Positions 8,304-17,346 of a stretch of DNA of 64,000 bases are shown here, one piece after another; position 1 is the first letter of the stretch, and the number at the start of each line of letters is the position of its first letter. This stretch comes from QANA01 sp963665505. GTDB lineage: Bacteria > Bacillota > Clostridia > Christensenellales > Christensenellaceae. The notes beneath the pieces were generated by a model that did no database searches, was not told the DNA's origin, and was given only the letters and a program-made list of their open reading frames with translations. The stretch is from contig OY762275.1 in NCBI GenBank assembly GCA_963665505.1, positions 1,674,001 to 1,738,000 on the forward strand. Direction: 5' to 3'. A program made the translations under genes and the position numbers.

Positions 8304-9009
8304 CCGCTACCGTCGTATTGAGTTCCGTCGCATCGAGGGAATCCACGTATCCGATGCCGCTGACCGTCTCCAGGCATAAAATTTCGCCCGCAAGCTGGCC
8401 AATCACATCTGCGCTCTGCACCATATCCCCGGCCGTAACGGAAGAAACGATGCCGGAATATGTGGTCTGCGTCCCGTTATCATTTTCTATAATCACCGTG
8501 TCTTCACCCACCAGAATGACCGTGCCCGAAAGGATGGCCTTCACGTCGGCGTTCAACTCGCTTTGTATCTGTACATCCTTTTCGGTATCAGCAAACGACG
8601 CGATGATCTCACCTTCGAGTGGCAGGCTGTACACCGTATCGGTTTCGGCATCTCTGCCGCTGACAAACTTGAGTTTGCCGAGATCCTCATCTATCTCCGA
8701 CTCACCGGACGTTGCGCTGTTGATCCCCTGGGAAACCTGGTCCGTAACCACGGAATCCACATTCTTGATGCCCCAGATCCCCAGCGCCAAAATCACGCAG
8801 ACCGCTGTCCGCGCGATCAGTTTGCGGTAATTATCCGGTATCTCCTCCGTTTTTTTCACGATGGAATGCAATGTGTCCCTGATCAGCCTGGTTTTTTTCT
8901 CCCGGCGCTGTTCTATCTTGTTTTCGGAAAATATCTGCGCATTCTTCTGCCGTCTCGTCATCGATACAAACGCGCCGATCTCCGTCGTATTTTTTTGATT
9001 GCTCTGCAT
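8290..9009 (-). CDS. spoIVFA: SpoIVFA-like regulator with degenerate LytM/M23 domain
   Basis: About 239 residues from the ATG at 9009, which is preceded by GGAGGGG at 9 bases; an in-frame GTG at 9057 has no good ribosome site. The protein has a basic cytoplasmic N-terminus, one membrane segment (CVILALGIWGIKNV, about residue 75) and an external domain resembling LytM/M23 (PLEGEIIASF; GTVILVGEDTVIIENDNG) without the catalytic His and Asp set. It precedes and overlaps spoIVFB, as in Bacillus, where SpoIVFA tethers and inhibits SpoIVFB. Sequence identity in this family is low, so context carries much of the call. Confidence 0.85.
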   Translation of the reverse strand: MQSNQKNTTEIGAFVSMTRRQKNAQIFSENKIEQRREKKTRLIRDTLHSIVKKTEEIPDNYRKLIARTAVCVILALGIWGIKNVDSVVTDQVSQGINSATSGESEIDEDLGKLKFVSGRDAETDTVYSLPLEGEIIASFADTEKDVQIQSELNADVKAILSGTVILVGEDTVIIENDNGTQTTYSGIVSSVTAGDMVQSADVIGQLAGEILCLETVSGIGYVDSLDATELNTTVADVAS

Positions 9010-9124
9010 AGCATCCGTCCCCTCCGCAATTTGTTCCGGATAAACCCCCGGTATCACATGTATATTTACACAGCCGGAAAATTATATCCATTTCGGCAAA
9101 AAGAGAGGAATTATTTGAAAAACT

Positions 9125-9150
9125 TAAAAAAGCCGGAGACCCGGCTTTTT
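9125..9150 (-). terminator. Rho-independent terminator after rodA
   Basis: Hairpin AAAAAGCCGG-GTCT-CCGGCTTTTTT on the minus strand begins at the rodA stop codon. It separates the shape/division cluster from spoIVFA. Confidence 0.85.
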
Positions 9151-10310
9151 CAGGCAATCAATCGTCTTGATCGTCGCATATTCACATTCAGGACCAACCC
9201 AATGGACATCATCGTTGTCAGAAGATTAGAGCCGCCTGAGCTCATCAGCGGGAGCGGTATGCCCGTAACGGGCAGTACGCCGATATTCATCCCGATATTC
9301 TCCGCCACATGGAAAAGCAGCATAAATGAAACGCCCACGATCAGGTATGTTCCAAAATCGTCTTTTGCCTGCATAGACAAATACAGCATGCGGGATATGA
9401 GCAATATATACAGAAAAATGACGAACAGGCCGCCGATAAAACCAATGGATTCACAAGTCGTGGAAAATATGAAATCCGTTTGCTTCTCAGGCAGATAATT
9501 GGTTTTTTGCGTCAAAAGATCCTGCGAAAAAAAGCCCTTTCCCCACAACCCGCCCGAACTGCTGACGGTCTTCGCCCGGAGCATATTGTAACCCGCGCCT
9601 TCCGGATCGGATGCGGGATCCAAAAAAACAAATATCCGGCTTTTTTGGTCATCTCCCATGGAAAACCACAGGATCGGCACGGCGACCAGACCGCTGCCCA
9701 AGATCGTAGCCATTATCTTGAAAGAAGTCTTGGCCATAAACATCATGCCCAACAATACGCATACGTATACCAGTGCCGTCCCGAAATCGGGCTGGGCACA
9801 GATCAATACAAAAGGAATGGCGAATTTCCACAGCATGGGCCATATATCCCGGAAGGTTTGGATCCCGCCTGTCTTTCCCTCCGTTTTACGGGCAAACTCG
9901 CGCGCCAAAACGATGATGAACATGAGCTTGCAAAATTCGGCCGGCTGGAAACCTACGCCGCCGATACGGAACCAACCTGTCATACCGCGGGTTTTTGTGC
10001 CCCAAAAAAGAACCGCCACCAGCAGACCTACGCCGATCCAATAAATGCCGTTCGCAAATTCTCGAATATTGTTATAATCCCACAGCATGAGGGCAAATAC
10101 GCACACCGAGCCAATAAGGAAATAAATAATCTGGCTTAAAGTATAGCCGGTCAGCAAAGACCCGATATATTCCATGACGGAAACATCTTCGGAATAGGCG
10201 GTGGAGGTTGCGCTGGCAATGGAAAGTATCCCCAGAAACAGGAGGCAAAGCGTCACCGCCACAATCAGCCAATCTATTCTTTTTATATAATCTCTTCGTA
10301 TGTCATCCAT
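9150..10310 (-). CDS. rodA: RodA/FtsW-family peptidoglycan glycosyltransferase
   Basis: A 386-residue SEDS protein with about ten membrane segments. Family marks include WFRIGGVGFQPAEFCKLMFI (about 112-131), CAQPDFGTALVY (about 163), YLPEKQTDFIFSTTCESIGF (about 277) and PVTGIPLPLMSSGGSNLL near the C-terminus. SEDS proteins polymerise lipid II together with a class B penicillin-binding protein; here mrdA is in the same cluster. The link to mreBCD and mrdA favours RodA (elongation) over FtsW, though minCDE is also present. Confidence 0.9.
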   Translation of the reverse strand: MDDIRRDYIKRIDWLIVAVTLCLLFLGILSIASATSTAYSEDVSVMEYIGSLLTGYTLSQIIYFLIGSVCVFALMLWDYNNIREFANGIYWIGVGLLVAVLFWGTKTRGMTGWFRIGGVGFQPAEFCKLMFIIVLAREFARKTEGKTGGIQTFRDIWPMLWKFAIPFVLICAQPDFGTALVYVCVLLGMMFMAKTSFKIMATILGSGLVAVPILWFSMGDDQKSRIFVFLDPASDPEGAGYNMLRAKTVSSSGGLWGKGFFSQDLLTQKTNYLPEKQTDFIFSTTCESIGFIGGLFVIFLYILLISRMLYLSMQAKDDFGTYLIVGVSFMLLFHVAENIGMNIGVLPVTGIPLPLMSSGGSNLLTTMMSIGLVLNVNMRRSRRLIA

Positions 10311-10360
10311 TGTTTATCCAAATCCAGCATCGAAAAATTTGCCGGAAGGTTTTTCTGCTG

Positions 10361-10645
10361 TCAGTACATATTCCTGCCCATCTTCTTCACTTTTTTAATT
10401 GGTATGTTAGCAACAATCTCGGAAGTAAGGCCGTCTTTTCCCGTATTCGATGTTTTGATATCCAGTTCAAATTCGTTTTCATCAATCTCAACGTATTCTT
10501 TGATCACGCGCAGAATATCACGCCGCATCATTTCGATCATGTTATTATTTGATGAAGTGCCCGTTCTATCGTAAATCAAAACCAATTTCAGCCTGTCTTT
10601 TGCTATCGAGCTGCTTTTTTGTTTCTTTTTGCGAAAAAATCCCAT
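10361..10645 (-). CDS. minE: Cell division topological specificity factor MinE
   Basis: A 94-residue MinE starting at the ATG at 10645, which has GGAGG 5 bases upstream. The N-terminus MGFFRKKKQKSS resembles a membrane-targeting helix. The anti-MinCD stretch AKDRLKLVLIYDRTG (about 17-31) and the following MRRDILRVIKEYVEID are typical. MinE drives MinD off the membrane so that the MinCD inhibitor is cleared from midcell. It follows minD. Confidence 0.92.
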   Translation of the reverse strand: MGFFRKKKQKSSSIAKDRLKLVLIYDRTGTSSNNNMIEMMRRDILRVIKEYVEIDENEFELDIKTSNTGKDGLTSEIVANIPIKKVKKMGRNMY

Positions 10646-10690
10646 AATCTCCTCCCGCACGTATAAGCGCTCCTAATCCGTCGCTCCAAC

Positions 10691-11485
10691 TCAGCCGTTG
10701 CCAAAAAGTTTTCTCAATTTACCGAAGAACCCTTTTTTATCATCAGAACTATCAATCGGGATATCCTTGCCCAGTATCCTGTCCACAATATCTCTGAACG
10801 CGGCACCCGCCTTGGATTTGTCATCGCTTACGGCGGGCTCTCCCAGGTTACTGGAACGGAAAATCAATTCGTCTTCCGGCACAACGCCGATCAGGTCCAC
10901 ACCCAGTATTTCAAGTACGTCATCAATGGAAAGCATGTCCCCTTTTTTCACAAGATCATTCCGCATCCTGTTGATCAAAAGATGCACATCGGTGATCTCT
11001 CCCGCAGACAGCAGGCCGATGATCCTATCTGCATCCCGTACGGAAGACACTTCGGGCACGGTGACTACGATGGCACTCCTTGCCCCTGAAATAGCGTTTT
11101 GAAAACCTCTTTCTATACCGGCCGGGCAATCGATAATCACATAATCGAATTCGGTTTCAAGCTCCCGTACCAGTTTTTTCATTTGATCAGGCGTCACGGC
11201 CATTTTATTCCTGGTTTGGGCCGCGGGCAACAGATACAGACCGTCATAGCGTTTATCCTTGATCAATGCCTGCTTCAATCTGCAGGTACCTTCCACCACA
11301 TCCACCAGATCGTATACGATGCGGTTCTCCAGGCCAAGCACAACATCCAGGTTCCGAAGCCCGATATCCGTATCCACCAGCACGACACGCTTGCCTATCT
11401 GTGCGAGCCCTACCCCTATATTTGCGGTCGAAGTCGTTTTACCGACGCCTCCCTTTCCCGATGTTATGACTATAACATTATCCAT
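10691..11485 (-). CDS. minD: Septum site-determining ATPase MinD
   Basis: A 264-residue deviant Walker-A ATPase: SGKGGVGKTTSTANIG (9-24), then DTDIGLRNLDVVLGLENR and DCPAGIERGFQNA. The C-terminal FFGKLRKLFGNG is an amphipathic membrane-targeting helix. It recruits MinC to the membrane at the poles. GGAGGG lies 6 bases before the ATG. It is flanked by minC and minE in standard order. Confidence 0.97.
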   Translation of the reverse strand: MDNVIVITSGKGGVGKTTSTANIGVGLAQIGKRVVLVDTDIGLRNLDVVLGLENRIVYDLVDVVEGTCRLKQALIKDKRYDGLYLLPAAQTRNKMAVTPDQMKKLVRELETEFDYVIIDCPAGIERGFQNAISGARSAIVVTVPEVSSVRDADRIIGLLSAGEITDVHLLINRMRNDLVKKGDMLSIDDVLEILGVDLIGVVPEDELIFRSSNLGEPAVSDDKSKAGAAFRDIVDRILGKDIPIDSSDDKKGFFGKLRKLFGNG

Positions 11486-11529
11486 CCATTTCCCTCCAAA
11501 TCAGCATGTACTCCAGATTCAAGTCGTTA

Positions 11530-12189
11530 TTAGCTGATCAATTTCACCACAATTTTACCGTCTACGATTTTTACGATCTCCGGCCCTTCCAGCTTTCTGT
11601 TTTGTGGGATGATGGCGATTTTCCCACCGATCCGCACCTGCTTGGACAACAGATAGTTTGCTGCGATCACAACATCCTGGCGCCCTCTTGCACCCGCATG
11701 AACAAGGCCCCGCAATTTTCCAAACACAGCTATATTCCCGGCGGCGATAAGTTCCGCGCCTGCGTTGACATCCCCGATAACCGTAATATTCCCTTCGCAC
11801 TCTATCCGCTGACCATTCCGAATGGTCCTGGATAAAAAAACATTTTGCGCTTTAGTGCTCAGAGCATTTTCGATCTGCTTAAGAACTTGTGCTGTCGCAG
11901 CGGCATCCTTTCCCGTCGCAACCGTATCTTCCTCTGCGGCGGCGGTATCTTCATCATCAGAAAATTTCACCTGGTTGATCCCAAATTCTTCTCTTAAAAA
12001 CACAGCGAGCTCGCGCTTTTGCATGTCGGTGAATCGTTTCCCAAAAAAATTGGCGGGCAATTTTGAGCCCTTATAAAAACTGCTGTTTGCATGCAGTTTT
12101 TTCCGCAGTTCGGGCCATGCTTTCGCATAAGGCGAATCTTCCGTCACCCAAAATTCCAAGCCGTCTTTTGTGCTTTTAATGGTAATCAA
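11530..12189 (-). CDS. minC: Septum site-determining protein MinC
   Basis: A MinC of about 219 residues, the FtsZ polymerisation inhibitor partnered by MinD. The best start is the TTG at 12189 (reads MITIKSTKDGLEFWV), which has AGAGAGG about 9 bases upstream; a longer in-frame start at 12225 has none. The C-terminal beta-helix domain is clear: TIRNGQRIECEGNITVIGDVNAGAELIAAGNIAVFGKLRG, in the region from about residue 120 to 160. It is the first min gene, with a promoter at 12239-12267. Confidence 0.92.
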   Translation of the reverse strand: MITIKSTKDGLEFWVTEDSPYAKAWPELRKKLHANSSFYKGSKLPANFFGKRFTDMQKRELAVFLREEFGINQVKFSDDEDTAAAEEDTVATGKDAAATAQVLKQIENALSTKAQNVFLSRTIRNGQRIECEGNITVIGDVNAGAELIAAGNIAVFGKLRGLVHAGARGRQDVVIAANYLLSKQVRIGGKIAIIPQNRKLEGPEIVKIVDGKIVVKLIS

Positions 12190-12238
12190 TCCAAAATTCC
12201 TCTCTATATATGTGAAAAAAACCAATTAACTACAAAAT

Positions 12239-12267
12239 ATTATATAATATCCATCTGCATACTGCAA
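12239..12267 (-). promoter_or_regulatory. Promoter of minCDE-rodA
   Basis: -35 TTGCAG (12262-12267), 17-base spacer, -10 TATAAT (12239-12244). It lies in the 97-base gap between mrdA and minC, so the min genes can be expressed apart from the mre-mrdA genes. Confidence 0.65.
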
Positions 12268-12286
12268 TCCATTTTGCGACGACGGA

Positions 12287-14743
12287 TCAGTTTATCAGCA
12301 TCCCTTCCTCTAGTGTGTCGTCGTTTTCGGCCTCTTTTGCGTTGAAATAATAGCTGATGATCGCTTTGGCTGTGGGATACGCTTTGGAAGTGCTGTATCC
12401 GTTGGGCAAAAACACGACTACTGCGATCTCCGGATCTTCTTTTGGGGCTACCAGGCAGAGCCAAACGTTGTCTTCGATATCGATGTTGGAAATAGGCGCC
12501 GTCCCCGTTTTGCCCGCGATGATATCCTGGTACTCAAAATTTTCGAATGCCGACCCGGCCGTACCGCCGTCTTCCAGCGAGACAACCTTTTCCATGCCTT
12601 CCATGATGGCAGTATATATTTCTTCGGGCAGGGCAAGATCTTCCACCAACGTGGGTTCGACATCTTTTACAATATTGCCCTCGCTGTCAATGATCTTGTC
12701 TACGATATGCGCCTCATACACTTTGCCGCCGTTTGCGATCGCGCACATATACCGGGCAACGGCGATCGGAGTCAGCTGGGTAGGCGTAGCGCCTATGCCC
12801 TGTGTGACCGTGTCCGTAGCCGTCCAGATAAGTTCACGGATCGTATCCATGATCGTACTGGTCCAACCGCGGTTCAAAGATACGTTTTCCGGTATGTCCA
12901 ACTGCACGCTGAGCACTTCACGGATCTCCGGCCCTATTGAAAAGCTGCTAAGGCTCGTAAGCTTTATCAGTGCCAGTGCCGCATCGGAGAGCTGCTCCTT
13001 GGTATATTCCACACCGCGTTCTTCCCCGAATCCTGCCAGCTGTGTGAGAAGTTTCTGGTATACCAGCAACGGTTTATTGGTCTTCTGCTCATCTATGGCT
13101 TTCGTACTGTTATACAAAACATCCTGTCCGCCGATCCAGCCGATGGCTTCGCTTGTCAATTCGATATTCGTTTTGGAAGTCAATCCGAGCTTGCCCGCCC
13201 ATTCCGTCAGTCTATCGATCCCCAAGCGGTCCGCCACTTCAAAAAAGAAGTAGTTGCAGCTGTTTTTCAGTGCCAACGTGACATTCTGGGTCCCATGCAG
13301 GTAGAAATTCGGCCTAATCCAACATTCAGGCGCTACGCCCGTACCGGTGATATACTTGTCATAGGGGCCTTCGTCGGTAATCAGTGTGTTTATGGTGATT
13401 ACTTTTTCCATCAGGCCCCCCACGGCCGTTGCCATTTTGAAAATAGACCCCGGCGTAGCGGTGGAAGATATGGCATTGTTGAACAATGGGGAACCCGGCG
13501 TATCCAATAACGCCTGGTACTCTTCTTCCGATATGCCGCCGGTGAAAAGGTTCAGATCATACGAAGGTTCGGAAACCAAGGCAAGCACCTTGCCTGTATT
13601 TATTTCCATCACGATCGCCGCGCCCGATTCTATGAAATCGATCTCGTCTTTGCTGCGCTCGGACAGCAGTTTGTCGTAATCCGTCCTGTCCGCCTGGTAC
13701 ATCCTTTGCTGTTCTTTGTATACAAGCCCGATATTCTCCGTCAACGCTTCCTCCGCAGCTTCCTGCAGACCTATATCCAACGTCAACACGACGCTGTCGC
13801 CCTGTTCTGCCCCTTCTGTCACCGCTTCACTGATGACGCTGCCGTTTGGGTCCAATTCTACGGCTTTTTCCCCTTGCTTCTCCGATGTGTTGCCCGAAAG
13901 ATAGGCTTCCATCGTGGCTTCTATCCCAACCTTTCCCACGATATCATCCGCCGAATACCCAAGCTCTTTTTTCTCGGCAATCTCTTCTTCATCCACCATT
14001 TTGCCAAGATACCCGATCACATGCGCCGCCGTGTCGTTTTTGGAGTAAACCCGCGTATAACTGGAAACAACATCGATACCCGCCAGATCGCTTGCATTGG
14101 TTTCCAACGTTGAGATCGTCTCGAAACTCACATTTGTGGCGATCGTTATGGGGATATAGGACTGATAGCTTCCCAACTGCACTTCCTGCCATATGGAAAG
14201 CAATTTCCGGGCCTGTTCATACTCCATAGATTCGGGGATGCGGTAACGGCTGCGCAATTCATAGTAGACATCCTCCGGGTCCATGGTCGCGTCCTCTACC
14301 TGCATATTGCTGCACCAGGTCTCGATACGCTTCGTACGGGTCTCTTCGTCCAGAGCATCGCTCAGATCGTATACGAATGCACCGGACTCGTTTTTTTCAA
14401 TCATAAACACATCGATCGTCGTATCGCCGTTCGCCTCTATGATCTCTATGGCCTTGATAAGAATCTGCGTATAATTAGCCCGGTCGCTGGATGCGCTGTT
14501 CGCAGGATCTCTGTAAAATTCCACATCATAGCTCACCGTATCGTAGGCTAAAAGAACACCGTTCACATCATAGATAGACCCTCTGGCTTCCGAGATGGGA
14601 ACCGTAACGGTCGAACCGGTGGATATGGAATAGTTTCCCTGCCCTTTTACAGTCAATATGTACAGGCTTCCCGCAAGAAAACCAAACAAAACGATAAGGG
14701 CTGCGAAATATATGATATATCTCTTTTTCAACCGCTCAAACAT
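12287..14743 (-). CDS. mrdA: Penicillin-binding protein 2, elongasome transpeptidase
   Basis: About 818 residues from the ATG at 14743, with GGAGG 6 bases upstream. One N-terminal membrane anchor (about 10-32) is followed by a large dimerisation domain and a transpeptidase domain. Active-site motifs: SIFK at about 433-436, SCN at about 495-497 and KTGT near 755. Class B PBPs cross-link glycan strands made by RodA. It lies downstream of mreBCD, as is usual. It is longer than many PBP2 proteins, mostly from insertions around 100-190 and 340-370. Confidence 0.93.
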   Translation of the reverse strand: MFERLKKRYIIYFAALIVLFGFLAGSLYILTVKGQGNYSISTGSTVTVPISEARGSIYDVNGVLLAYDTVSYDVEFYRDPANSASSDRANYTQILIKAIEIIEANGDTTIDVFMIEKNESGAFVYDLSDALDEETRTKRIETWCSNMQVEDATMDPEDVYYELRSRYRIPESMEYEQARKLLSIWQEVQLGSYQSYIPITIATNVSFETISTLETNASDLAGIDVVSSYTRVYSKNDTAAHVIGYLGKMVDEEEIAEKKELGYSADDIVGKVGIEATMEAYLSGNTSEKQGEKAVELDPNGSVISEAVTEGAEQGDSVVLTLDIGLQEAAEEALTENIGLVYKEQQRMYQADRTDYDKLLSERSKDEIDFIESGAAIVMEINTGKVLALVSEPSYDLNLFTGGISEEEYQALLDTPGSPLFNNAISSTATPGSIFKMATAVGGLMEKVITINTLITDEGPYDKYITGTGVAPECWIRPNFYLHGTQNVTLALKNSCNYFFFEVADRLGIDRLTEWAGKLGLTSKTNIELTSEAIGWIGGQDVLYNSTKAIDEQKTNKPLLVYQKLLTQLAGFGEERGVEYTKEQLSDAALALIKLTSLSSFSIGPEIREVLSVQLDIPENVSLNRGWTSTIMDTIRELIWTATDTVTQGIGATPTQLTPIAVARYMCAIANGGKVYEAHIVDKIIDSEGNIVKDVEPTLVEDLALPEEIYTAIMEGMEKVVSLEDGGTAGSAFENFEYQDIIAGKTGTAPISNIDIEDNVWLCLVAPKEDPEIAVVVFLPNGYSTSKAYPTAKAIISYYFNAKEAENDDTLEEGMLIN

Positions 14744-14765
14744 CAAATTCCTCCCAAGCGCCCGG

Positions 14766-15287
14766 CTACATCAGTTTTGTACCTTCGAAATGCGGGGGGA
14801 CCGGCCACATGAAGCGCCTTTCATATAGTTTTTCCACTAAAAAATAGAGCACAAATGTCAGCAACACCGCGATAAATGCGCCCGGAAGCGTCGAGGACCA
14901 GAGCCTTTTCCCGAAGGCAACCGGATTCTCGATCAAAACGCACAGGAGGAATCCGACGATATCCCGAACGACCCACAGAACGCCACCCGTCAGCGCAACC
15001 CCCAATATACCCAGATTTTTTTTGGCTCCAAAAATATACAGCACAATACCCGTAACCAAATATTGCAGCACATAAAACCCAATCGCATGGGAAAAGAAAG
15101 TATCCAGCAAAAAAGCCGCGCTGCTCATATAAAAAACCGGCGTGAGACTTTTTTCCAGCATGACCATGGCCGTCATGGCGGCCAGCATCAGATCCGGTTC
15201 GATCCCAAACAAATTCAGATTGGTAAAAACACTTCCTGAAAACAGAACCGACACCAGAGAAATAGCGGCTATCACGATATAGCGCAT
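14766..15287 (-). CDS. mreD: Rod shape-determining membrane protein MreD
   Basis: A 173-residue, very hydrophobic protein with five or so membrane segments. Family-like features are NLFGIEPDLMLAAMTAMVML and the later IVLYIFGAKKNLGILG. The ATG at 15287 follows the mreC stop by one base. The family is poorly conserved; position between mreC and mrdA makes the call solid. Confidence 0.88.
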   Translation of the reverse strand: MRYIVIAAISLVSVLFSGSVFTNLNLFGIEPDLMLAAMTAMVMLEKSLTPVFYMSSAAFLLDTFFSHAIGFYVLQYLVTGIVLYIFGAKKNLGILGVALTGGVLWVVRDIVGFLLCVLIENPVAFGKRLWSSTLPGAFIAVLLTFVLYFLVEKLYERRFMWPVPPHFEGTKLM

Positions 15288-15288
15288 A

Positions 15289-16119
15289 TCACTCGACCTC
15301 ATCAAACAAGGCAAGGATCACGACGACTTCTTCCAGATGCTCAAAATCCACCGCACTTTTCATAAGCACCGTTTTTTCCGTCGCCGTATTTGTGCTGACT
15401 TCGCTCACTATTCCTACCACTATGCCTTTGGGGTAGATGCCTCCGATCCCCGAAGTAATGACCTTGTCTCCGGGCACTATATCGGCGTCCGCGGACAGAT
15501 AATATATCTCTAAAAGGTCTTGTCCTTCTTCAGCCGATTTCACCACGCCGTTGTCCCGCGTCCGTTCGATCAGTACGGGCACGCCGCTGTCCTCGTCGAT
15601 AATGGAAAGAACCCGGGAATAACTGCCCGCCGTATATACCACGCGGCCGACCAGTCCATCTGCCGAATACACGATCATGCCGTTCTGTATACCATCGTCA
15701 CTGCCGGCGCCGATCGTGAATTCGGTGAACCACTGGCCCGGGCTCTTGCCGATCACCTGTGCCGAAAGATACGTATATCCGCCTTCCCAGGTATCTACGA
15801 AACCCAGTAGATTTTTCAACCGTATATTCTCCGTATATAGATTGTAATAATCCTTCAGTTCATTTTCCAACTCCGCAATCTGCTCTTTCAATTCGGTATT
15901 CTCTTTCTGCAAGTCAGCAGATTCCGATTTCTTTTCAAACAGCGTATCGATGCTTTCCGTCAGTCCATAAAAAAAACGCTGCACGGGCGCAATCAACCTG
16001 CCCGCAACGCTGACAGGACCGCTTTCTTCGTCCGAGTTCGCCGTTGTGATCAGCAAAGTCAAAAATATGATACATAAAATGGTCGCTATAATAAGCGGAC
16101 GATTTTTCCAAAAGCGCAT
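15289..16119 (-). CDS. mreC: Rod shape-determining protein MreC
   Basis: About 276 residues from the ATG at 16119 (GGGAG upstream); an in-frame GTG at 16146 lacks a ribosome site. A short cytoplasmic tail, one membrane helix (LIIATILCIIFLTLLITT), a coiled coil (about 60-100, rich in Glu/Leu/Lys) and a beta-rich domain with VIGKSPGQWFTEFTIGAGSDDGI and VITSGIGGIYPKGIVVG. MreC links the cytoskeleton to the wall synthases. It is followed by mreD. Confidence 0.93.
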   Translation of the reverse strand: MRFWKNRPLIIATILCIIFLTLLITTANSDEESGPVSVAGRLIAPVQRFFYGLTESIDTLFEKKSESADLQKENTELKEQIAELENELKDYYNLYTENIRLKNLLGFVDTWEGGYTYLSAQVIGKSPGQWFTEFTIGAGSDDGIQNGMIVYSADGLVGRVVYTAGSYSRVLSIIDEDSGVPVLIERTRDNGVVKSAEEGQDLLEIYYLSADADIVPGDKVITSGIGGIYPKGIVVGIVSEVSTNTATEKTVLMKSAVDFEHLEEVVVILALFDEVE

Positions 16120-16146
16120 AAATACTATACTCCCATACTCTTCCAC

Positions 16147-16188
16147 AAAAAAACGGGCATGTTTTTTTTATTATACCACATACCCGGC
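16147..16188 (-). terminator. Terminator after the mreB-like gene, with a -10-like box in its loop
   Basis: Arms CGGGTATGT (16178-16186) and ACATGCCCG (16154-16162) pair with one G-U, followed by a run of seven T on the minus strand. The loop holds GGTATAAT, which could serve as a -10 for mreC, but no good -35 is visible. Confidence 0.7.
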
Positions 16189-16251
16189 TTTTCCTACTAT
16201 ACCGCTTATCCGTTTTCTCAATGAAATTCCTGTAAATATTACGGAAGTTCC

Positions 16252-17259
16252 TCAGATTACCGCCTGTTTTCGTCTGCCGAGATAGGTCCCGGCGGCGACA
16301 GCCGCTCCTTGCGCCAGCGTATACTCGGGATTCTCCATTATCCGCACGGGGAGCTGTATGCTGTTTTCCACAAAATCCCGCAGGCCGTACAGCAAGGAAC
16401 CGCCGCCGTAAAACAGCAAGCCTTCTTCACTGATATCGCTGACAAGTTCCGGCGACGTTTTCTTGAAAAGGCGCAATACCGCATCCACAACCGATGTATA
16501 GGCGCTCTGCAACACGGGCTGGAATTCTTCCGGGTACAGGAACACCTCTTCGGGGAAGCCGGTCAGCGCAGAACGTCCCGTCACAGAAAAACCTTCTTTT
16601 TCCGTATCCTTGCCCAAAGAACCTTTGACGCGTTCCGCCACCATATTCCCGATGCCGATCCCATATTTATCGGACACATACCCGGCGATCATGGCATTGA
16701 TGCGGGTGTCCCCCATTTCTATCTTTTCGTATGTGGCAACGCCCGCCATCGTGACTACTGCCGCACAACTTCCCTCCCTGCCCATTTTGACGATCATCCT
16801 GCCTATGGGCTTCGCAACATCCATGCCCGCGCCGATAGCCGCCGCGACCGGTTCCTCCAGCAGCAAAACATCTTTTATGCCAGCATATTGCGCCGCATAT
16901 TCGAGCGCATACATCTCGGTTGCAGGCAATCCGCAAGGGATACATAAAGCAGCCTTGGGCGCATGGAAAAAGGAGTATCTGCGTACCTGCACTTTTCGCA
17001 TAAAATACCGCAGTACATACCGTGCAAGTTCAAAATCCAAAATCCGGCCGCGCCGTATGGGATATTCGACCGAGAAATTTCCCGGCATCTTCTTCATCAG
17101 CGCAAGTGCCTGCGCCCCCACTGCCACCGGTTCATAGCTATCCGTATCTTTCAGCGCAACGGTAGGCTCATAAAGGACCACGCCGCCGCCCCATTGGCTG
17201 ATACACGTATTTGCCGTGCCAAAATCTACCCCGAAAAATTGATCGTTCCCGCTTGTCAC
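16252..17259 (-). CDS. Divergent MreB/actin-like protein lacking the phosphate-2 motif
   Basis: A 335-residue actin-fold protein in the mreB position. It keeps the phosphate-1 loop (GVDFGTANT, 10-18), the connecting region (EEPVAAAIGAGMD) and the adenosine-binding stretch (LLFYGGGSLLYGL). The phosphate-2 loop, DIGGGTT in normal MreB, reads KMGREGSCAAV here, and the following GDEMDDAI reads GDTRINAMI. The GTG start at 17259 has GGAGA 6 bases upstream. It lies between maf and mreC, so it may be the shape-determining MreB of this cluster or a non-hydrolysing paralogue. A canonical mreB may exist elsewhere. The MreB-superfamily call is firm; normal ATPase activity is doubtful. Confidence 0.85.
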   Translation of the reverse strand: MTSGNDQFFGVDFGTANTCISQWGGGVVLYEPTVALKDTDSYEPVAVGAQALALMKKMPGNFSVEYPIRRGRILDFELARYVLRYFMRKVQVRRYSFFHAPKAALCIPCGLPATEMYALEYAAQYAGIKDVLLLEEPVAAAIGAGMDVAKPIGRMIVKMGREGSCAAVVTMAGVATYEKIEMGDTRINAMIAGYVSDKYGIGIGNMVAERVKGSLGKDTEKEGFSVTGRSALTGFPEEVFLYPEEFQPVLQSAYTSVVDAVLRLFKKTSPELVSDISEEGLLFYGGGSLLYGLRDFVENSIQLPVRIMENPEYTLAQGAAVAAGTYLGRRKQAVI

Positions 17260-17346
17260 GATATTTCTCCTTACACATTACATGCATTTTCCATAAAAGG
17301 ACATGTTCATGTATATGCCGCGGCGGGAACCTCCATGCCTGTACCC

